From Deltaproteobacteria bacterium CG07_land_8_20_14_0_80_60_11 (GTDB lineage: Bacteria > Desulfobacterota > Desulfobaccia > Desulfobaccales > 0-14-0-80-60-11), in contig PEWM01000194.1 of assembly GCA_002779455.1 (NCBI GenBank), positions 7,644 through 14,623 of the forward strand: a stretch of DNA of 6,980 bases, read 5' to 3'. The notes under the pieces are model-generated. The model was not told the origin of the DNA, did no database searches, and worked only from the letters and a program-made list of their open reading frames with translations. The position numbers and the translations under genes were made by a program. Below are positions 1 through 5,900 of this stretch, piece after piece. How positions within the stretch are numbered: the first letter of the stretch is position 1; every line of letters starts with the position of its first letter.

Positions 1-49
1 ATCCCTCGGTCGCAAGGCCGTGCCGGTTCGAGTCCGGCCCCAGGCACCA
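1..49 (+). tRNA. tRNA-Leu, 3' part only (5' end outside window)
   Basis: The visible part starts at about the last anticodon-loop base. The 3' strand of the anticodon stem is at 2-6. A long variable arm follows (CGGTC at 7-11, loop GCAA, GGCCG at 16-20). The T arm is GCCGG at 22-26, loop TTCGAGT, CCGGC at 34-38. Then come the acceptor 3' strand at 39-45, discriminator A46 and an encoded CCA at 47-49. A long variable arm means Leu, Ser or Tyr. A73 argues against Ser, and the TCCCTCGG context matches tRNA-Leu (UAA type). The anticodon itself lies just outside the window, so the isoacceptor is not proven. An integrase fragment lies 22 bp downstream, so this 3' end is a likely attachment site. 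Confidence 0.85.
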
Positions 50-71
50 ATTAATTCAATAGGTTAACAAT

Positions 72-512
72 TTAGTCAATGTCGGGGGTTTTGGTTTGGT
101 CAACGGAATGGTCAACACTTTGCAAATTCAATTGGCCATCTAACCACTCGGTATAACGAGCCATGGCGCGGTGGAGGTCTTCTTCCGAGGGAGCCATGTA
201 GTGCACGTCCATTCCATGAAGACTATGGCCTAAGATGACGTCCCGATGCATCTGGTCAACACCGGCGTTGACCATATTTGTTTTCACCGTACGCCGCAGG
301 TCATGGAAGATCAATCCGCCGGCCACGTCCCGGCCCTGGTTAATTCCGGCCCGCTTACATGCCATCTTGAAGGAATCTTTAGCACCGCCCTCGTTAATAA
401 TGGGTTTACCCCGGTAAGTCAGCACAAAGTCATGGTGGAGTGTCCGGGGGAGGCCCGCCAGGGTCCGTTTGACATGGTGATTCATGGGAATAACCTTGGT
501 TAAGATCGCCAT
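72..512 (-). pseudogene. int: Phage-type tyrosine integrase, C-terminal catalytic fragment
   Basis: The 146 residues match the C-terminal half of a phage integrase (tyrosine recombinase), which cuts and rejoins DNA at att sites. Visible catalytic residues are H70 and R73 (HDLRR), H96 (LGH) and nucleophile Y105 (HYMAP). A typical family member is about 350-400 residues. Here the N-terminal SAM-like DNA-binding domain, catalytic Arg I and the beta-hairpin Lys are all missing. The ATG at 510-512 has a strong Shine-Dalgarno (GGGAGG, about 6-7 nt upstream), but an in-frame TAA lies two codons upstream, so no longer protein is encoded here. The gene converges on the tRNA-Leu 3' end, the usual geometry at an att junction. 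A short protein could be translated, but without Arg I it could not recombine DNA by itself. Most likely it is the remnant of an integrated element. Confidence 0.8.
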
Positions 513-563
513 GGCTTACCTCCCGTGAAAATTGGGACACCACCACATTGCACAAAAAGCGTA

Positions 564-1025
564 TTAAGAGCAAAAAGGGTTAGTTTTGTGGCAGTGAAAA
601 TTTAGATGCGCCCCCCTGCTAAAGTTGCCTCGGCCCCCGGCCGGCCAAACCCCGAAACCTGATCCGGGGTGGGCTGCTCTCCTGGGCGGTCTCACAAAAT
701 GGTCAAATAGCCGGTCAAGATCCATATCGCCTCTTCGTAGATTATCTGCCCCCGGCATTTCCATCGCCAGGGCCAACACGTGCGATTCTCCCGGCCCCAG
801 GTCGGTCACCAGCGGCAAAACCGCCGCGCTCATCGGTTGACGGATGGTGAGCCACTCCAGTTGATCTACTTCAGGCACATCGATGCCCAATTTCTGCCCC
901 GCAACCAACTCTTCCGCCACCGCCGACGGAATGATGACGGTTCCGGCCAGCGCCGGCAGCAGGTGCAGCAACCTTAGTTGGTGCAGGTACTGGAGGGGTG
1001 AAGTGTTGCAGATTACTTCAGGCAA
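564..1025 (-). CDS. DUF3368 PIN-like toxin, C-terminus lost and replaced
   Basis: Residues 1-93 fit the DUF3368 family, PIN-domain-like predicted RNases that act as toxins beside UPF0175 antitoxins. The opening CNTSPLQYLHQL, the IPSAVAEEL segment (E38-E39) and the VTDLGPGES segment (E80) are characteristic. The first conserved Asp position is Asn (N7), a variant I believe is common in one subgroup. After about residue 93 (near position 748) the similarity stops. The late Asp-rich strand and the terminal helices expected in a roughly 155-160-residue protein are absent. They are replaced by Arg/Gly/Pro-rich sequence that looks non-coding. The start codon is TTG (1023-1025), supported by GGGAGA just upstream. 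It overlaps the antitoxin gene by 8 nt, implying translational coupling. Loss of the last acidic position suggests the toxin is inactive, so this is probably a pseudogene in practice. Confidence 0.7.
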   Translation of the reverse strand: MPEVICNTSPLQYLHQLRLLHLLPALAGTVIIPSAVAEELVAGQKLGIDVPEVDQLEWLTIRQPMSAAVLPLVTDLGPGESHVLALAMEMPGADNLRRGDMDLDRLFDHFVRPPRRAAHPGSGFGVWPAGGRGNFSRGAHLNFHCHKTNPFCS

Positions 1026-1269
1026 GGGTTGTCTCCCGGCGCAGTTCCTCTTCGGTCAGATTGAAGGTATTCACACCATAGTCGGCCAGGCGGGAGAGAA
1101 ACACTACCCGAGGCACCCCGGCCAAACCCGCCGCCGCGCCGGAAGACCTGCGCCCCAATTCAAAGAGCTTCACTGCGGCCGCCATACGGAGTTCTGCGGC
1201 CAGGGATTCAGGGGAAAGCTTGAGGGCCAACAGGCTTTCCGGCGGGACCTCAGAAGCGATGCGATTCAT
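1018..1269 (-). CDS. UPF0175 family antitoxin
   Basis: This 83-residue protein matches UPF0175, small predicted DNA-binding antitoxins usually encoded just upstream of a DUF3368 toxin. The family layout is visible. An N-terminal PPESLLALKLSPESLAAELR region leads to a helical AAVKLFELGR segment (residues 31-40). A helix-turn-helix-like GAAAGLAGVPRVVFLSRLADYGV follows, and the tail FNLTEEELRRE is acidic at the usual position. Family members are about 80-90 residues, so the gene is full length. The ATG at 1267-1269 has a good Shine-Dalgarno (AAGGAG) 6 nt upstream, and that site lies inside the preceding micro-ORF. The gene overlaps the micro-ORF by 4 nt (ATGA) and the toxin by 8 nt, so the three are one transcript. 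By family analogy it should neutralise the toxin and autoregulate the operon. That role is inferred. Confidence 0.85.
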   Translation of the reverse strand: MNRIASEVPPESLLALKLSPESLAAELRMAAAVKLFELGRRSSGAAAGLAGVPRVVFLSRLADYGVNTFNLTEEELRRETTLA

Positions 1270-1340
1270 ACCATCTCCTTGCTCAGGTCCACCTTGATGG
1301 TGAGAATGTTCCCCTCGACGGCCATCTCCACGTTCTTCAT
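1266..1340 (-). CDS. 24-residue micro-ORF leading the toxin-antitoxin operon
   Basis: The ATG at 1338-1340 opens a 24-codon frame, MKNVEMAVEGNILTIKVDLS followed by KEMV, closed by TGA at 1266-1268. A purine-rich GGGAGAAGGTG precedes the start. The stop overlaps the antitoxin start as ATGA, and the SKE codons also form the antitoxin Shine-Dalgarno. Ribosomes translating it would therefore deliver directly to the antitoxin. The peptide resembles, from memory, the first 22 residues of a widespread small uncharacterised protein of about 55-60 residues beginning MKNVEM with a VDLS/TKE stretch. That would make this a shortened copy whose tail was lost on fusion to the antitoxin. It could be a functional leader peptide or a relic that supplies translational coupling. 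Confidence 0.6.
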   Translation of the reverse strand: MKNVEMAVEGNILTIKVDLSKEMV

Positions 1341-1397
1341 ATTCACCTTCTCCCTTTCACCCGGTTGCGCCCCTGTGACGCCAGATTGCTCGCAAAA

Positions 1398-1428
1398 AGT
1401 ATTTTCAGGTCCGGAGAATTGTTTTCAA
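1398..1428 (-). promoter_or_regulatory. Weak sigma70-like promoter candidate for the TA operon
   Basis: Reading the minus strand, TTGAAA (1423-1428, five of six to the -35 consensus) is followed after 19 bp by AATACT (1398-1403, four of six to the -10 consensus). The site lies about 60 bp upstream of the micro-ORF start. The spacing is long and the -10 is imperfect, so this is only a candidate. Confidence 0.25.
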
Positions 1429-1440
1429 AGCACAAAATCC

Positions 1441-1490
1441 GTAGGGCGCGTCTCACGCGCCATTCTTGGTGCGTGAGACGCACGAAGCGA
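1441..1490. repeat. REP-like dispersed palindrome (GTAGGGCGCGTCTCACGC type)
   Basis: An 11-bp perfect inverted repeat, GCGTCTCACGC (1448-1458) and GCGTGAGACGC (1471-1481), extends inward by one G-T pair and two more pairs. The result is a 14-pair stem with a 6-nt loop (1462-1467). The flank begins GTAGGG. The layout GTAGGG, arm, CATTCTTGGT, reverse arm looks like an intergenic palindromic repeat family seen in many copies in some bacterial genomes. That recognition is from memory, and only one copy is in this window. No T-run follows, so it is not a classical terminator. Confidence 0.6.
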
Positions 1491-1746
1491 AATTACCTTT
1501 ATGAGCGCAGATCGGTATGACCCGAGCCCCCCGGCCATTAACCCGAAAAAAATCCTTAATTTATACCTATATTCCTGATGGGCCTCATAGTCAATAAATC
1601 TCGGCCCCTGGGCGGCAAACCGGCCCGGCGCCGCCATTTGAGGCAGCCGTCCATGGACTCGCACCGGGGCTCCAGGTTGCAGCCCAGGTTATCGGCGCCT
1701 GCAGGGTGAGAATTTTGCAGAGCTCTCCCAGGTTTCATAGGAGACT

Positions 1747-1761
1747 TTGCACCTGGTGCAA
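1747..1761. repeat. 15-bp palindrome followed by T6
   Basis: TTGCACC, central T, GGTGCAA forms a perfect odd palindrome. As RNA it would fold as a 6-bp stem with a CTG loop. A run of six T follows on the plus strand at 1768-1773, six bases after the arm. It could be a weak plus-strand terminator or an operator-like protein site. No adjacent gene decides between these. Confidence 0.35.
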
Positions 1762-1879
1762 CGAAGCTTTTTTAACGGGGTATCATGAGGAAAATCTTGC
1801 GTTGAAGCGGGTGGGGAGTAATCAGAAATTAACCGGCGGGATGGCGGGATATCAGAAAAAGATCAATATCTTTAAGGAT

Positions 1880-1905
1880 GGGCGAGGCCTGTCTTGACCT
1901 CGCCC
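1880..1905 (-). terminator. Hairpin after the XerD-like gene
   Basis: GGGCGAGG (1880-1887) pairs perfectly with CCTCGCCC (1898-1905) across a 10-nt loop, starting 13 bp after the recombinase stop on the minus strand. The downstream minus-strand sequence is only modestly T-rich (ATCCTTAAAG), so this is a weak Rho-independent terminator or a 3'-end stabilising hairpin. Confidence 0.5.
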
Positions 1906-1918
1906 TAATAACCAGGCA

Positions 1919-2755
1919 TCAGCCATACAAATTCTCGATACACCTCACCGCTTCCACATCGCTGACCTTTCCGAGATACCTTTGGGTGGTGGAGAGATTG
2001 GCGTGCCTAAGGATGACCTTGCTGACGATCTCCACGGGCACCCCTGACCTGGAGGCATAGGTGGCCGCATGCCGCCTCAGGTCGTGTGGCCTGAGATGGA
2101 CCCCTACCAAGGCGCCGGCCTTTTTGACCATTACCCGGGCGGCGGTATAGGTGATGGGGAAAATTCTCTGGTTTCCTGCAGCGCCTCTGGCCTTGAGATA
2201 ATCCTTCAGCCTATCGGCCAGCTTCTTGGGGATAAACACCACCTCGGCGCTTTTTCCACTCTTGGAATTCTTGATGGTAAGCTTCTGATCATCCACATCC
2301 ATGGCGGCAAGCTTCAAGACCTCGCCTACCCTCATGCCGCCCCGGGCCATGAGCTCCAGCATGAGGCGGTTTCTCGCCTTGGTGGTCCGGAAGATAATCT
2401 CGTCAATGGTCTCCTTTTCGGGGATTTGCCATTGGGTCAGCTTTCCCGGCCGAAAGAGTTTTTTCAGCATCGGGGTGTCGCAGGGATTCTGGGCTGGGCA
2501 TCTAAGTTGTTGCGGATGAAGTTAAAGAGGGCCTTGAGATAGGCGTAGCGGGTGTGCTTGGTGAGCTGCTTACACTCGCCGTTAAGACTGGTTAAGAAAG
2601 AGAGAACCTCCTCTGGCGATATGGAAGCCAGGTCGTGGTCAGGGAAAAAGTCCCTGAATTTGGCCAAGATGGATCCGTAGGCCCTGATCGTATTTTTTTT
2701 GGGAGTTCAGCTTGTGGTAATCCAGAAACAGGTTGACGGCCTTGAAAACTTTCAT
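1919..2755 (-). pseudogene. XerC/XerD-like tyrosine recombinase, two frameshifts
   Basis: Three overlapping frames join into one gene. The start is the ATG at 2753-2755 with a strong GGAGGT Shine-Dalgarno. Frame break one is an A8 run (T8 at 2693-2700 on the plus strand) where seven A give SQKNTIRAYGSILAKFRD. Frame break two is a 5-bp tandem duplication (CTGGG twice, 2489-2498); removing one copy gives NNLDAQNPCDTPMLKKLF. The restored protein is 276 residues, a usual Xer-type length. The SAM-like core-binding domain is at about 1-95 and the catalytic domain at about 105-276. All six catalytic residues are present: R140 (GGMRVGE), K166 (SGKSAE), H222 and R225 (HDLRR), H249 (RHANLSTTQRY) and Y258. 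Such enzymes perform site-specific recombination of mobile elements, cassettes or replicon dimers. As written the protein would end near residue 40, so the gene looks recently inactivated. A single assembly error could explain the A8 run, but less easily the duplication. Confidence 0.88.
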
Positions 2756-2777
2756 GCTCCACCTCCAGTTTTTGATG

Positions 2778-2792
2778 GCATCAGGCTGATGC
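2778..2792. promoter_or_regulatory. Perfect 15-bp palindrome, operator candidate
   Basis: GCATCAG, central G, CTGATGC lies 22 bp upstream of the recombinase start and about 200 bp upstream of the divergent autotransporter gene. A perfect odd palindrome in a divergent spacer is a plausible repressor site. No regulator gene is visible in the window, and the role is inferred. Confidence 0.4.
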
Positions 2793-2905
2793 TGATATAC
2801 AGAGAATATCACAATTTTCTTTGAAATTTCGATAAGTTTCCCTAGTGGTAAGCGATCTGTTGGTCCAAGAACGCAATTTAGAGTCACCCGCAAGAAGTTC
2901 TTTTG

Positions 2906-2934
2906 TTTTATTTCTCCAGTCATGGCAGTATATT
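2906..2934 (+). promoter_or_regulatory. Candidate promoter for the autotransporter gene
   Basis: TATATT at 2929-2934 matches five of six -10 consensus bases and sits 54 bp before the ATG at 2989. The best -35 options are poor: TTTTAT at 2906-2911 with 17-bp spacing, or TTGTTT at 2903-2908 with 20-bp spacing. This suggests an activator-dependent or weak promoter, if it is real. Confidence 0.3.
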
Positions 2935-2988
2935 TCGCCAGAAGAATGGTTCTCCTCCATCTGAAGAGGGTCTGATAAGGAACTCTAA

Positions 2989-5900
2989 ATGAGACAAACC
3001 CGTCCCTTTCGTGTCCTGGCCATTATTCTCTTGCTGGTCCTCTTGAACTGGGGGACCTATCCCAATACCCTAAAAGCAGACTCTTGGTCCTTTGCGGTTT
3101 TGGGCGATCAACGCGACGCGGGCAGCTATGGAATTAACAAACCCATTGTGGAGGCCATGGCCCAACAGGTTGCCAGTCAAAACCCGGCCTTCGTTCTGGC
3201 TGGTGGCGATCAGATCCGCGGGATAGTCGATCAGACATGTGACCCTTTGGCGGAGCAATATACCCACTGGAAGACCGCCATGGCCCCCATCTTGAGTATA
3301 ACTTACCCTATCCGGGGCAACCATGAGACCTATGGCGAGGTTAACACTCTCGGGCCCGATTACGCTAAAAACTGGATGGACAACATTGCCAATGTCCTGA
3401 CCCAAATACCCAAAAACGGTCCTACCAACGAAGTGGGCATGACTTACAGCTTTTCCAAGAAAAATGTTTTTATCATCGGTCTCGATCAAGATAACGTCAC
3501 TGCCCCACAACAGGTCAATCAGCCCTGGCTCAATCAGCAACTAGCAGCCAATAACCTGCCCTTCACTTTTGTTTACGGTCATTATCCGGCCTTTGCCGTC
3601 GATCCCACGGAAAATTCATTGGCGGATCATCAAGCCGCACGTGACGCCTTCTGGAAAAGCCTAGGGGATTCCAGCGTCAACATCTATTTCGCCGGGCACA
3701 ACCACATGTACAATAGAGCCAAGGTCTCCATCAACGGAGGCCCGGAGATCCAACAGCTAGTAATTGGGACCGGCGGCGCGCAGTTGGGCGCCTGGGACCA
3801 CACTTATCCAGATCCCCGGGTTAAATGGGAAAATGATAAAGAGCTTGAATATGGCTACAGCCTGGTGACGGTGGACGGCAATAAGATTACCGTAGATTTT
3901 TATATCTATAATCAGAATACCAATACCTGGTCCATTTTTGATACGTACGTCTACACCCTCACCTCGCGGAATTTTGGGGCCAACGACGCCAACCAGTCTA
4001 TAGACCCCGCAACCCTGACCACTTATTATACGGGCGTCGCCCTTAACAAAATTGGGCTGGGGACTCTCACGCTTAATGCCGGCACGAGCACCTACGCCGA
4101 CGCCATTACGGTGACTGGAGGCGGGCTCAAGGTGGAAGGGGACTATTCCAGCGCCCCGGTCACGGTGCAATCGGGAGCCCAGGCCATCCTGGGTGCTGCT
4201 GGCAAAGTAGCAGGTGTGACCATAAATTCCGGAGGCACCCTGCTGATAGGCAACAATGCGGGGCTGGGATCCTTTGGGCTGAGCATCAATGGCGGGACCG
4301 TTGGGTCCAGCGCCGTGAACATCACGGTGGCCAGCGCCCTGACCATTGGCGGCAACTTCAACCTGGGCGGCGACGCGGGCACCAACCTGGAACTCACGCA
4401 AAACCTGCCTTTGACCGGCAATCTTCTCACCCATAACGGCGCCAGCAACGATACCCTGTCTGGCAATCTTACCAGCACGGCAACCGGTGGCATCACCGTA
4501 ACCGCCGGTACCCTGAACCTGACGGGGAGCAACGGCGGCTATGCCGGATCCTCGGCGGTGACGGGGGGAACCCTGAATCTGCAGGGTGTGGGCAACTATA
4601 CCGGCAATAATACGGTGAGCGGCGGCACCCTGAACCTGAACAGCGCCTCCGCCATCACCTATAGCGGTGCAAATACAGTGACCGGCGGCACCTTGAATAT
4701 GAGCGGCGCCCTGGCCATCTATAGCGGGGCCAGCACCGTAACGGGCGGCACGTTGAACCTGAGCGCCGGTACCCTGTCCGGGCTTTTGACCTTAAATGGC
4801 GGTAACTTCAATCTGTCAGGGACCGGAGCTTATACGAACCCCGCCCCCATGACCTCTTCGACGGGCACGACATTAGATATTGTCACGGGCAGCAACCTGA
4901 CCCTGGCGGGTGGTTTAACCAATAGCGGCAATACCGTCGTCAACGGCACCCTGACTGGAAACCTGACCAACAATGCCGGTGGATTAGTGAAGGGCTCGGG
5001 GGTCATCACCGGCAACTTGGTGAACAATGCCGGGGGCACTATCAACCCGGGAAATTCGCCCGGGACTTTAACCATTAACCCCGGCAACTGGACCAACGCC
5101 CCCGGTGCAACCCTGGCTTGCGAAGTCGCATCGCCTGGGAGTTACGACATTGTTAACGTCGTCGTTGGCACCGCCACCATTACCGGCTCAACGCTGTCCC
5201 CCAGAGTGTTGGGCGGGTATCTCCCTTCAACTAACCAGGTTTTCCCTGGCATCGTCCAGGCTGCCGGCGGCGTAACGAGCACCTTCACCATTGACAACAC
5301 CCGGGTCGGCAATAGCCGGACCCTGTTCTGGCAGGCGAACTATTACACCAACAGTGTAGACCTGCAAGTGGTGGGCAATTACGCCCCGGCGGATCTCAGC
5401 CTGTCCCGCAATCAGCGGTCCGTGGGTAATATGCTGAACGCCTTGGCGCCCTCCGTGACCTCGGGCGACATGTTAACGGTTTTCGACGCCATCAACGCCC
5501 TGACCACCGATCAAGCGGTGAGTCGCTCCTTCGATGAAATTTCTCCCGAGAAATACGCCGCCCTGCCGACCCTGGCCTTTCCCGTCACCCACATGCAGTT
5601 TCAATACCTGCAAAACCGCCTGGCCAGACAGCGGTGGGAGACGGAGCTCGGCAGCGATGCGGTCAGCAGCGGCGGCGGCGGGTTCATGAGAGGCTTTAAC
5701 TTCGGTTATGACAACACTAAAATGTTGCTGGCCGCCAGCAACTTTACCGTCTCGGATGCCGGCAACCCGTTAATTCGCCAAGGGGCGGAACACCGCTGGG
5801 GGATCTACCTTGAGCCCATGGCCAACTGGGGCAACCTGCGTCCCACCGCCAACATGGTGGGCTACCGCTACAAAAACTTCGGGTTTACCCTGGGAGCGGA

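Larger units (their letters stand above)
1341..1918. other. Gene-poor spacer between TA operon and XerD-like pseudogene
   Basis: No convincing gene is present in these 578 bp. Open frames on either strand are short, lack ribosome binding sites and run across the palindromes. The stretch holds the TA promoter candidate, the REP-like palindrome, a 15-bp palindrome at 1747-1761, and a tandem GGCGGGAT duplication at 1835-1850. That duplication is itself flanked by direct ATCAGAAA copies at 1821 and 1851. A terminator-like hairpin lies at 1880-1905. The patchwork of short repeats is typical of decayed mobile DNA. Confidence 0.6.

Noticed and set aside
22..49. Second attachment site copy in the window
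   Set aside because: The tRNA 3' end sequence was looked for downstream to 6980 and no direct copy was seen, so no att pair is claimed.
883..1476. 197-codon plus-strand open frame opposite the TA operon
   Set aside because: It is antisense to two recognised families (UPF0175, DUF3368) and crosses the REP-like palindrome.
1425..1738. Two overlapping minus-strand open frames (1425-1664 and 1556-1738)
   Set aside because: Neither has a Shine-Dalgarno. One ends by translating the REP-like palindrome (ASHAPRMARETRPT), a typical spurious product of such repeats.
1706..1897. 63-codon plus-strand open frame in the gene-poor spacer
   Set aside because: It spans a palindrome, a tandem duplication and the hairpin at 1880-1905, lacks a clear ribosome site and resembles nothing known.
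2069..2542. 157-codon plus-strand open frame opposite the recombinase
   Set aside because: It lies wholly antisense to a clearly recognised recombinase and is explained by its codon bias.
3757..4434. 225-codon antisense open frame under the autotransporter gene
   Set aside because: It is a shadow frame caused by the Gly-rich, GC-biased codons of the real gene; no family resemblance or start signal.
4489..4812. Repeat array that could be mistaken for CRISPR
   Set aside because: The roughly 60-bp periodicity is in frame, diverged at third positions and encodes TV-x-GGTLNL units. There are no constant repeats with unique spacers and no cas genes.
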